The notes under the pieces are model-generated. The model worked only from the letters and a program-made list of their open reading frames with translations, made no database searches and was not told the DNA's origin. Of a stretch of 64,000 nucleotides of DNA, positions 1 to 10,398 are shown piece by piece. The position numbers and the translations under genes are program-made. The number at the start of each line of letters is the position of its first letter. The stretch's first letter is position 1. Origin of the DNA: Hyaloperonospora brassicae (lineage: Eukaryota > Oomycota > Peronosporomycetes > Peronosporales > Peronosporaceae); NCBI GenBank assembly GCA_947650285.1, contig CANTFL010000007.1, positions 62,001 to 126,000 on the forward strand, in the 5' to 3' direction.

Positions 1-2120
1 ATAAATTCTCCGGGGGAAATTGGGTTTTATAAATGCGAAGTTGTAATACGACCGTGTAATTACTTATAAAAGGTCGGATCGATTAAAAAATTGTGCATTA
101 CTATTGCTGAGAAATTCCTATGATTTGTCGCTTATTATCGGACGTTTGCACATCTCACAATAATTATCGATGTATTGTGATGCTTACTTCGGGAGATGAA
201 ACGATACATGCATACTGTCTATTGCTTAATCGGTATACTTACAAGAGATGTGCCTATCGCGTAGTTCTTCACAAGCTAGGGCGATTAACGGAACATAATT
301 ATTCCCGGGTATTCACTCGTATAGTCATGATAGATCAGAAGTTATCATTTATTATATAGCTTTTCTACTTCAACATAAAGAAGTGGATATATTTAGTATC
401 AGGTACGTGGCAATTACGGTGTGTGTTTTTCTTCAGATTGGACATTTATGAAAAAGAAAGAGTAATTGATAAAGATATTGACTATTGAAGTAGAATTATC
501 GTTCTACCACGACATAACATCCCTGGAGATATTACTATTACATATGTATTATAAATCACGTTCTTGATCTGTTGCCATACTGCGGTTGCTCACTTAGGGT
601 GGGCACGTGCTATTGACAATCTTTATGATTAATGTTAATGTTTGACTAACAAGTGCGACATATATACCATTATCGATACGTAAACAAGTCAAATACGGGT
701 CCATAGAAGGCTTGCGATACCAATGATTTCGTGTCATATCACGCCATAGTATTAAATCTATACTTCAGTGGTCTTTGAACCAACTGTATCATTATGACAC
801 AATTGTTATATCTTGCACCGCCTAATGCTTGTATATTTATGGCTACGTCTACGTCAGACCTAATTCGGTCGTGACGTCAATATCTGGAGTCATTGGACAA
901 CATCGGACGACGTACAAATATACCTTCTAGAACCTTTCATGATCTATATAAATATATCCGAGGACATTTATTGGTCTCGATAAACCAGTAGGACTAGTAC
1001 AGTTTGTATAGTATATAAAACGATTGGCTCAGAGTATGTGAAGCAAGTTTTTTTCGAACTAAGTAAGGACTGAAACATTATACGTGTCACATTTTGCCTT
1101 CGCCTGCATAATCAAGTTAACAAATATCCGTTTTTTATACGATTTGCAACAATTCTAAGCATCATTCACCTTGAACAAACAAATCGTCCAATAGCGACAG
1201 GTTAACTAAATCTTGTTAGTCAGTCTACTTGCTATTACCACTAGTCATTTATCCCCTATGGATGCACGGTGACGCGTATTGCAAATTATTTCTATCGCTA
1301 TTCGTGTCCAATTGTTTGTGAATCAGGCGTGAGCTCAATAGCACCAGTACGAAGAAGCAATATAAAGTATCGTCCACTCTTTAAGTCTAAAAGATAAGAC
1401 AGTACTATGATCAACCAGTCAGGATCGACACTTTTTATAACAAATGTACGTCATCATAGCCGCATATTATTAGGATACAGTCGTTCGTAAGTTTGCGATT
1501 GTATATTAATTCTATTCAAAAGCCCTCTCAGTCATGCCAAATGCTTCTTTGTCCTATTGATAGTGCTCAAATTGCCCGAGTTCAACGTGGTGGTCTCGAA
1601 CTTTACCCTCTTAGCAATTATTTGCAATACCATCTGCAACAGCACCACCACGTTCCTGCCAACTGTAAGATATATATAAGCAAGTTTGCTCTAATTTTCT
1701 GGTGTTTATGATGTCTTCGGTCGTACCGTAACATGTCCCAATGTGTACGTGCCAATAAACTCGTACTGTCTCATCCATCCAATTAAACGATACCGCCAAC
1801 ATGGTAGCTACACATCACGATATATCCGTGCCAAGAAGACTAATGTAACTAGTTCAAAGAGAAGTGATCTCAAGATTTAACAGGGATAGCATAGCCAGTC
1901 TATGCTTTCAGCAACAATGCATCATTTTCTTCTAGCAGTACGACAACGCGACGAATGGAACTGTGAGAGCTTTAGATAATACAGTCATTTATCGGAGAAC
2001 TCGTATGATTCGTGGAGACAAATTCTTTGATATAGACGAGATATGAGTTACGTAAATTTCTGATTTTTTGCGTAATGCAAAATATTAAATTAGCGATTTT
2101 TCCTTTATTAATCACATTAA
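1..2120. other. AT-rich intergenic sequence, no gene seen
   Basis: All open frames here are short (under about 80 codons) and show no recognisable domain or biased composition. The tract is AT-rich compared with the 9-24 kb gene island. I see no tRNA, long tandem repeat or transposon terminus that I could defend. It may be the decayed remains of older repeats. Confidence 0.5.
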
Positions 2121-2123
2121 AAT

Positions 2124-3574
2124 GTGTCACAAGCACGCCTCAACGATGCACAAAGGATCGAGATCTTCCAGCACAAGGCCAAGAACCCTAAAGTGAATCA
2201 GATTTTCCTTGCAAAGTCGGCTTCCAGCAAGTTCGGTGCTCACCTCACCCTCTTTGCTATCTCCCTTATACTCAAAAAGTGCATGGATCTGGAATATGTG
2301 AGAGATACCCAACTTTTTGCCAAACGCCTTCGCGTCGCTCAGAATAAGAAGCTGGAGGAAGCTTTGTAAACATGGGTCGTTAAATGCCAAACCAGAATTG
2401 TTGCCCTAACTGGAAAATTTTGTAAGGTCAAGGCCAAAGTGTATTTGAACCACTTGATTTACTTAATAATGTAACCATCATGTTTTCCAGTTGATGGTTG
2501 CAATGCTTCCAGAAGCAAAACAAGCTTCACAGCATACCAGTTTACGGAGAGAGTGGTTCAGCGAATGAGAAAGTCATGGATGCAGCATTGCCTGGACTTT
2601 AAGATGTGATTGCTCGCTACGAGCTCCACGTTGTTTTTTTAATAGACGAAACTGGTATATTTAAATTTTGGAAATCTTAATTTAGTCTGATGTTGACCAT
2701 TATTGTTGTTAGCTTAAGCCTATTCTACAACATGTTTCGGAGAAGAAAGTTATACAGCAAGAAATTGAGATTATTATTAACGAAAAGATCGGTTTTGATT
2801 TAGTAGCTTTTAACATATTGTAAGCCTGGAATTTTCAGTTCAACAACTGTTTTCCCTCTTTAATCAGGCACGGATCTCTATTGCCTACACAGCCATTGCG
2901 GATACTATTTAAGAACGAAAGCCTTTTCGATTGGTTAAGTAGAAAACTCTAGCTGTGTAAAAGCAAGTCCGGAAAGCAGCTCCAGTTCTGCTACAGGAAG
3001 ATCAAAAGGCATGGATTACAGATGCTCTGTTTTAGGAGTGGTTGGAGAAGTTTGTCACCGACATGATGGTAAAAACCAATATTGTTTTGAATCCATTGAA
3101 ATTTTAGGCCACTTTAATACGCTTTAAACATAGCAGTATCATCCCAGGTCCGCAAGAGAAAGGTCTTGCTTTTACTCGACACTGCATCATCTCATAATAT
3201 CAATTTAATGGACATGGATAATAGTCACGTGCAGTTCCTGCATCCCAACTGTACCGCAAAATATGATCATGGATTCCGGAATCATCGATACTTTTAAGCT
3301 CCACTACAGGCGCCTCCATCTTCGGAATGCTGTGGACCGCAGAGAACGCGGCGATGATATCATCTACAAGGTCGTCCAATTAACCGCCCTGAAATGGAAT
3401 GTGGCAGAGAGGGAGGAGATTTCTGCTGCAACTGTAGCAAACTGTTTCAGCCACACTGGACTATTGGTATCCTCGCCTTTGCATTCTGTGTCTGATCAGG
3501 AAGAGCATATGGTTAAGCGCGAGTTGCAGCAAGCCATTAATATCCTTCCTTTCAGGGATCCAATTCCATTTTAA
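2124..3574 (+). pseudogene. Decayed pogo/Tigger-like DDE transposase
   Basis: The N-terminal part (2124-2369) reads like the CENP-B type helix-turn-helix of pogo/Tigger transposases, with an L-N-D-A-Q-R-I-E-I start. Around 2640 the frame gives V-V-F-L-I-D-E-T-G-I-F, the first catalytic Asp block of the DDE_1 family. Around 3150-3260 comes a V-L-L-L-L-D-T-A-S-S-H block (second Asp) and H-P-N-C-T. The piece at 3263-3574 continues with D-S-G-I-I-D-T-F-K-L-H-Y-R-R, the usual C-terminal part. Stops and frameshifts separate the pieces, so this is a fossil. Roles of the blocks are family knowledge; the assignment is by eye. No terminal inverted repeats were found. Confidence 0.72.
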
Positions 3575-3599
3575 TTATAGTATATTTACTGGAAGGGGA

Positions 3600-5630
3600 T
3601 GAAGGAGCACTCGTGGAGTTGAATGAAAGTGATAATATTCAGATGGTACAGAAGGATGAACAGCAGGAGTAACCAATCGGAGGAGCATGTCGAATTGGTG
3701 GAGACCAGCAAGGAATAAAAGCTGAAGTATCTAAATGTCACTGCTTCCATCCTTAAATTTGTCGATCCCAGCTAACAGGGCTTTTCAAAGTCGTATTCGC
3801 GAGCTTCAGATGACCATCCGTATGGGTACCACAACTTAGAGCACCTCTAATTCTTGGCTTTACTAGATGATTTTACTCAGACACTTCGTCTTCTTCTAAT
3901 GCGTATAATTCATACAGGAATATTATTCAATTTGCTAAACAGTATTCTTGCATGATTTTTGGTTCCCCGGAAAACTCGTCAAAGCCCTGTAGTTATCAGT
4001 TACAAATTATGAGTTAGCGACCATAGAACGTATATGGTAATTTGTATGAGTCATATGACTTAAAAGTTATGAGGATATGAGCTATCCGAGGAATGACTCT
4101 ATAATAGGATGGGAAATGAATACGTACGTGGATCAACCATAAAAGCCGGTAAGTGTTTGTTTGGCCGTGTTGTGGACATCATTATTGCATTTAAACTTTA
4201 CATATTCACTTCGTGTTTAATTATGTGACCTTGTAGCGAAACGCAATCCTCGTAATTGTTTGCTGCTTTTCTTTCCTATGTATTGTTATGTAGGGTATTT
4301 CTTGTTTTTACATTGTTGTGTGCTTTGATTCCGTGGTACATTTGCTGAAATGAAGAAGAATAAAGACCAAAATTTATTAACGAATGTAGGGTATTGCTCC
4401 ACAACAAGAAAAAGTCCGTGCACTCCGACTTGTTCTTTCAGAATTTAGATACAAATGCATAGAATCGTGTAAATCGCAGGTATATTCTGCTCACGCTTTT
4501 GTTGTTTTACGGCCAAAATGTTCTCACGTGTATTCGTGAAGGATCATCATTATACAAGATACATTGTCGCGTCAATTGCTACCCGACAGTTTTATTAGTC
4601 GTTCTATCGAATACGCCACGTAGTAGTATCTCTGTATCATATCCTGTTGTCTGAAAACGCAAAAATGTGGCAGTATCGTCTTGTTTAAATGGAAGAGACG
4701 GTGTAGTGTCAAGCTTGTCGTTTTCACTAATGCAATCGATAGTTGGAATGCGTAAATGGCAGCATAAGAGGACAATGGGTAAAGGTAGCTAGCGCAAACA
4801 TTGTTCAAAGAATAAATTTGATTCTTGGGTGATGTTGCAGGTGTTCACGCGTATGAATGCACAATACGGACAGAATGCGCAATGCTGATGGTATCTGTGG
4901 TTGTCACAAATGAGAAGCTGTTGATGGTGGCAGTGATGTAGGTATTGATATCAATAATGTAGAGTGGATGCTGCGAAGATAGACAAAATATTTTGTCTAC
5001 AATATAGGACGTGATGCACACAAGTATAGCATCTCGACCCTCTTGGCCCGCATTGAATAAGAGATACAATATGCTGATACATCACTATGCTACACGCTCT
5101 TAATAAGATCGCTCTCAGTTGTTAGAATACTAAATTATGACGCTCTCTATATAGAGATTATGCATCCTGTGGCGAGGGTATTGGTTTTTCAACAAATACA
5201 TCGTGAGGACTTGTGCCTCAAATAGACACTCAAAATTGATCCGGCACCCTTACGTTACGGTAACTGCTCGTTTTTTTTATTTACTACGACACCATCTAAG
5301 ATAGCATAAACAGTTTCGAGACTTACCCACATGATCCCAGGTATTTGCACACTCGATTGAGTATTTTACATCAGTGGTGCACTTTATATTTTCTCCATCT
5401 CAAGGTGCATTTCTTATTCTCGGGTGCTTCTTGGTCCATTCTGTATAGTTTATAGCTGTCTACTGCATATTTACTATGAGTTACTTTTTACTCTTCTACT
5501 TATTGGGTACATTATTTTTATTTTACACATCTCGTTGTGTATTGTCGTTCGATGATTTGGTGTACTAATCTCGTGTTTCGATCAAGCGGTGCATTCTTTT
5601 CGATCCATTTGTCGATTTTATCTCGGTATA
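3600..5630. other. AT-rich intergenic sequence, no gene seen
   Basis: Only short, unrecognised frames occur between the two pogo/Tigger-like elements. The first few hundred bases may be 3' sequence of the decayed transposon that ends near 3574. I see no domain, RNA gene or terminal repeat here. Confidence 0.45.
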
Positions 5631-5866
5631 CAGTAGAGTCTCCGTATTTAATATTTTTATGTTAACAAACACCCTTAGTTATACTAAATGTCAAGTCCCA
5701 TGATGGGACCAGGCCATATGTTAACCCCCTAATTTTTATTATTCATGCCATAGAATTTTTTCGCCATACGAATATTAAACTACTGCCGGGGGCCATTACA
5801 AAAAATTAACCAGAGTTTGTTGCTCAAGGGATTTTTGCTGAAAATTTCCCACCTGGTCTTGCATCT

Positions 5867-7412
5867 TTAAATTATCTTTAAGAACTCCTCTCCAGTCTCC
5901 TGCAGCAACCAGGAAGTCTTGAGCTCTGCAAGCATTGGTACAGCATTCCGAGTAGAAGCGGGCGGTGCGGCCACGCTATCGTCCCCCTCGCTGTAGCTGC
6001 TACGTGCTAACTCCGGAAATCGAATGCTCTCGAGAATATCTGCCTCTGTCGGAGTGTAGCTCACCTGCTCTTCGTCGGGATTGTTGCGCAGAAAGTCGAC
6101 GGACATCGGGTTGCGATACAGTTTTTAAACTTGTCTCTGGAGGTTCGCAACGACTGCCTGCAGGACGTCCACGTTGGCGTTTGCAGCGTTGTCCATGTAG
6201 GAGGTGCACAGTTTGCAGTGCGTTAAGCAATTTCGGATGCACACAGGCTGCACATCTAGAGTCCATACAGCATGCGTCAGCTGAATCGCCTTTAAGACGT
6301 TGATTTTTGCTGCGTCCGGCTAATTGTTCTCAAGACGATTAAAAACCTGGAGGTTGAAGTGTATGCGGTTATACGCTTTGTAGTTGCGTATAATTCCAGC
6401 GTCGCTGGGATAAATCTTGCTGGTCGCAGGGCTGGATCTTGCTGGTCGCATTAGGCGGCAAATACAACGGCATCGTATTCTACAGAGTACTCCCAACGTC
6501 TTCCAGATTCTCCTCCTTAATGTGCGCGGAGCAGTTGTCGCCGATCAGAATGATCTTGCGACCGGCAACGTGTTCGGCGAAGGCTTCCAGCCATAGTCTG
6601 AAGACGTTGCGAGTCATCCACGCGTTCTTGTTGGCGTGATAGGAAAGTTCAAGGCTTCTGAAGTCTACGTTTTTGAAACAGCAAGGGTTTAAGAACGTTT
6701 CGATGAGCCACAACGGAAACTTGTCGTATCCGTCTGCGCTGCTGCAGATGGTCATTGTCATCCCCTCTTTGCTCTGCTTCTGACACCCCTGCTAGTGTGT
6801 CGAAAGCGATAAATCGGCGTGCTGTCGTTAAAACAGGCCGGTCTCATCGATGTCGTAGATATCGGCGGTGCTGCACTGATTTAATTGATTGCGAATTTCC
6901 GGGAGGCTGGCGTTCCTCCAGTGCTTTGACGCCGACACATCCGATTTTGCCAAAGCGACGGTGCATACGGATGCCGTGGCGATTCTAAATTCCTGCAACG
7001 AACCGATCGAGAATGTAAGTGCATCCTAATCCTTGACGGCTAACAACAGCGTCTTCATGAACGATGCCGCTTTTTCCTGGATCAGGTGTCCGCTGATGTT
7101 GACAACACCCTGATAATCAATAATTCACCGGGGAAGCGCCGTCTCCACCAGCTTATACGAACCCGCACGCTGTCGCTTGCAATGGAGGACTGCATCGCTC
7201 ATGGCTGGACCTGGCAGGTCTGCAGAACGCTTCAGGACGTTGCTGATTGGCCCTTGGGTGACCGTGACTCCATACTCCTCCAGCATTCACCGACCCAGAG
7301 CCTTCTGGGTGAAGCCTGGACGTCTCTGCTTCTCCATTCAGATCGCCTTGCGAAGGGTGTCTGTGAGGGTAAGGCCATCATCGGCCATGTTAAGGGTGAA
7401 CACGTGTAGCAC
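5867..7412 (-). pseudogene. Decayed pogo/Tigger-like transposase (CENP-B HTH plus DDE_1)
   Basis: Read from 7412 downward, the frame starts near M-A-D-D-G-L-T-L-T and gives a CENP-B type DNA-binding region with several in-frame stops. It then shows I-D-E-T-G-L-F near 6850 (first catalytic Asp block). A clean stretch at 6480-6761 contains T-I-C-S-S-A-D-G, P-L-W-L-I, A-W-M-T-R and I-L-I-G-D-N-C-S-A-H, the hallmark DDE_1 blocks. The C-terminal part (5867-6106) carries the acidic region and W-L-L-Q typical of Tigger proteins. Stops and frame changes make it inactive. The N-terminal end is cut by the Mutator-like insertion at 7413. Confidence 0.8.
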
Positions 7413-8630
7413 GGTAGATGATAAATACACCGGGCATTATTGCTAAATACACCAGCGCCTACCCTTAGACTTAATGTTTGTATGGCAACAATGGTGACGC
7501 AGCCACGCCACGTCAATTCGAATATTACAGGTTAAGCGAAGTAGAAATGCATCTGAAACATAGCCAGGCCACACTTATTCAAATAAATGATAGAATAAGG
7601 TAGTCAATAACGACCCTGCCGCTTTACACTGCAACCGTGAATAAAATATCCTGGTCCTTCATCTGCTGCAGCAGAGCATCCATGTGTGGTTTTCACCAAG
7701 TTCCTTTCTGTATGCCTTCGGAACGATATTGTGGACATCCTTCGCATTTATAAGGACACTAGCCTTTTAAATCTATTGAACAACAACCTATATAAATTAC
7801 ACACAAGCAAAATAACAGATAATGACCTGATGTGTATGATTTTAACACGCACATATACCCGAGGAGCAGCTCTATCTTGATGCATCCGGACGACCTTGGA
7901 CTTTATATCTCTAATTTCTCTCGTCGAACGTCGCGCGGCCGGTAGCGATGAGAGCATGGTTTGCTGATACAACGGGAGTGACCAATGTGGTAGTTGTTCA
8001 CACAAAGCGTTGACCAGGCACCTTCTTCTGGGGCGTACTTGTCATGCATGATCACGAGCTCGTCTGAACAGCATACCTTTTAGTCCCGCGATCTCGCATT
8101 GACGTGTGCCGACTGTGGGATCTCCTAAAATGTTTCTTTGCGAACATGTGAGAAAACTGCGCTTGGGACCAATCGAACAGCTGCTGGATACATTAATATC
8201 AAAGCCTTCGCGTACGGTGTACTGCCTCAGAGCCTCTACAGCCGTCTTTTGACTGTCAAAAGGCCCGACCGTTGGAGCTTCTTCACCGATCCATGAGAGA
8301 TCAGCGGCGGCAGATATAGGGCCAGCATTAATTTGGAACGTAGCCTGATTGTCAGCGACGACAGAATTAGTACCAGCATCAACGACCGTAGCAGTGGCAG
8401 CAGCAGCAGTAGTGGAGGTGGATGAAGGGCTCATCATCATGCATTAGACAACGGAGGATTTCTTTTTGAATTGACGTGGCTATGTTGCAGGTGCATTTCT
8501 ACTTAGCTTATCCTGTAACATTCGAATTGACGTGGCCTGAATGTGATACCACTGGAGTCTATAAACATGAAGTCTAATGGATAGGCGCTGGCGCTTTTAG
8601 CAATAATGCTTGATGTATTTAGCCTCTCCC
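7413..8630 (-). mobile_element. Small Mutator-like element (MULE) with long TIRs and 9-bp TSD
   Basis: A 9-bp direct repeat GTGTAGCAC flanks the element (7404-7412 and 8631-8639). The termini are GGTAGATGATAAATAC on the left and, read inward from the right, GGGAGAGGCTAAATAC. They continue as imperfect inverted repeats of about 150 bp or more (7413 to about 7570, and about 8464 to 8630), sharing blocks such as GCATTATTGCTAAA, CCAGCGCCTA and GTAGAAATGCA. A 9-bp duplication and long TIRs are MULE hallmarks. The interior encodes only the N-terminal part of a MULE-type protein, so the element is non-autonomous. It sits inside the Tigger-like transposase and is therefore younger than it. Confidence 0.85.
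7748..8440 (-). pseudogene. MULE/FAR1-like N-terminal transposase fragment
   Basis: The frame starting at 8440 gives a Ser/Thr/Ala-rich leader, then P-F-D-S-Q-K-T-A-V-E-A-L-R-Q-Y and E-G-F-D-I, the pattern of the FAR1-like DNA-binding domain found in Mutator-like transposases. It stops at 8042. A second frame (7748-8005) continues with H-W-S-L-P-L-Y and I-R-D-I-K-S-K-V-V-R-M-H-Q-D, resembling the part after the zinc-binding H-N-H-P block, with the HNHP itself degraded. No DDE catalytic domain is present. It is probably a truncated, frameshifted passenger of the MULE at 7413-8630. Confidence 0.65.
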
Positions 8631-8747
8631 GTGTAGCACCCTTCGCTTCAACCCTATCCTCCCTAATTCTGCTATTCAATAATTTCCTTATTCAATCAAA
8701 GTTTGGCGGTCCGAGCCATATTAAATAAGGACGACCCTACTCTATTG

Positions 8748-9181
8748 TTTGTAGCTTACAATAGTTTCTTCGTGCAATTTCCCACTACGACTCATTCACA
8801 ACAACATTTGCTCGATAGGAAGCCCCCCAAAAAGTCGTTGCAATCGAAGGATTGGCCGCTTGGCACAACAATTTGATCCGTCGCGTCTGGATAGAATAAT
8901 GCAACGAAACCTAACTCGAACATCGGAAAGGATAATTTCATCGACAGCACACATAAATGACCAAACGCTTTCTAAATACGTGCGCACGCGAACTTTTACT
9001 TTCACATTCACTTGTCAGGACAAAATGGCTGGTGAGGATCGTACGTGGTGCGGCGTCGGTCTTTGCGCTGGCTCTACAAGCTGCTGCTTCTTGCTGCCGC
9101 TTGTAGCATCATGCGATAGCTCGCAGACCAGTAGCTGCTGCAACCCTCACCGGTAACTCTTTCTCACTGTACTCGACACGA
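8748..9181. other. Intergenic region upstream of the eIF4E-like gene
   Basis: No convincing coding sequence. The stretch separates the transposon graveyard from the gene island and probably holds the promoter and 5' leader of the cap-binding protein gene that starts at 9182. An alternative upstream exon from the ATG near 9025 cannot be excluded. Confidence 0.4.
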
Positions 9182-10181
9182 ATGTCTTTGCCTATGACAC
9201 CAACAGCTGCGATCAAAGAAGTGGCGAAGGCGACACCCGTCGTCATTGAGAGAGGAGAAGAAGAGGAGCACCCGTTGCAGACGAAATGGTCGCTCTGGTA
9301 CGCAGTGCAATTGACTTTGGAGAAGCAGTTGACTGGTGCACACTACTGACGAGCATGTCGATGTGTGATGTACATGTAATTATTTATTCTCGGTATCCTT
9401 CGTCCATGCAGGTACGACAAGAAGATGCCCAAGAAAACTGATGTTGGGTGCGTGCAATTACAAATGAGGCTTCGCATTGTTGCTAGGCTGTGTCTAGAGG
9501 CCTGACAGTTGTGTCGTACAGAACGTACCAGTCAAACTTGCAGAAAATTGCCACGTTCGGTTCGGTCGAAGGCTTTTGGCGGTGCGGTAGCACTGCAATG
9601 AGAGTGAGATAGACAAGAGCGAGCTAGATGTGCTAACTGTGGTCAATTTGCGCAGCCACTACATCCACGTAAAGCGTCCTTCGCAACTGAGCCGCGATGT
9701 GAACCTGTACCTGTTTCGTGATCAACCCAACTGCGCTCCTATGTGGGAGGCGTTCCCGCAGGGTGGCTGCTGGATCCTCAAGATCAAAAAGAAAGCGAAC
9801 GTGCTCGGGAAGATGTGGCAGGATCTGGTCTTTGCCGCAATCGGCGAGGCGTTCGAGGAACTTGATGTTGTGGGTATTGCAATGGCCATTCGCTCAAAGG
9901 AGGACATGCTGTCCGTCTGGAATGCTGACAACTCGGACGACAGTAGGCGCTTTGCCATCGGGTGCGCACAGCTGTAATTGTCACGTTGCGTGTGTTGAAG
10001 AAGACCGCACTAATCAAATGTGCTTTGTTTGTGCAGGGAGAAGCTCAAGGAGATCCTCATGTTGGACTCCAACACGCTGATCGAATACAAGTTCCACGCG
10101 AACTCCATTCGGGACATGTCGACTTTCCGCAATGCGAAGCCATACGTCTTTGCTGCCGCGACACCGACCGCGGCTAACTGA
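9182..10181 (+). CDS. Cap-binding translation initiation factor eIF4E family protein (five exons)
   Basis: Proposed exons are 9182-9297, 9412-9447, 9522-9581, 9656-9961 and 10037-10181. All introns are GT-AG and 74-114 bp long, and the joined frame is 221 codons including the stop. The protein has the eIF4E order: H-P-L-Q-T-K-W-S-L-W-Y, S-V-E-G-F-W, P-S-Q-L-S-R-D-V-N-L-Y-L-F, P-M-W-E, then S-K-E-D-M-L-S-V-W-N. By family knowledge it binds the mRNA 5' cap through stacked tryptophans. The Trp equivalent to human W43 is kept, the W102-E103 pair is kept, but the W56 position appears to be Tyr (G-T-Y-Q-S-N-L), as in class II (4EHP-like) members. It may therefore be a cap-binding paralogue and not the main initiation factor. 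Exon 1 start is the first ATG in frame; a second ATG lies at 9194. Confidence 0.85.
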
Positions 10182-10398
10182 AGTTGAATGGCTGCAGTGG
10201 CTGGTTGCGTGCCATTCGACCGCTTCGTGCACGCTATGATATGAGCCAGCGTAAGTGGGTGAACAACGCAACGGTTGAAAGCGAAGACGTCGAGTGCAGC
10301 ATCTTGCTGATATATCTCTCATATATTTTTCTTTGTCTTTTTAGTCGGTATCGCTGGCATACATACAGCCTACGTCACTGCAAATACCACCTCGATTT

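Larger units (their letters stand above)
5631..8747 (-). mobile_element. Pogo/Tigger-like DNA transposon, interrupted by a Mutator-like element
   Basis: The left end at 5631 starts CAGTAGAGTC and continues into a TATTTAATAT block, typical of Tigger termini, and is preceded by TA. The right end, read on the minus strand from 8747, starts CAATAGAGT and reaches the same TTATTTAATAT block after a short insertion (8718-8747). The TA duplication is visible only on the left. Between them lies a decayed transposase on the minus strand (5867-7412). Without the 1.2-kb nested element and its duplication, the transposon would be about 1.9 kb, a usual size for this group. The right boundary is inferred from a diverged repeat. 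Confidence 0.6.
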
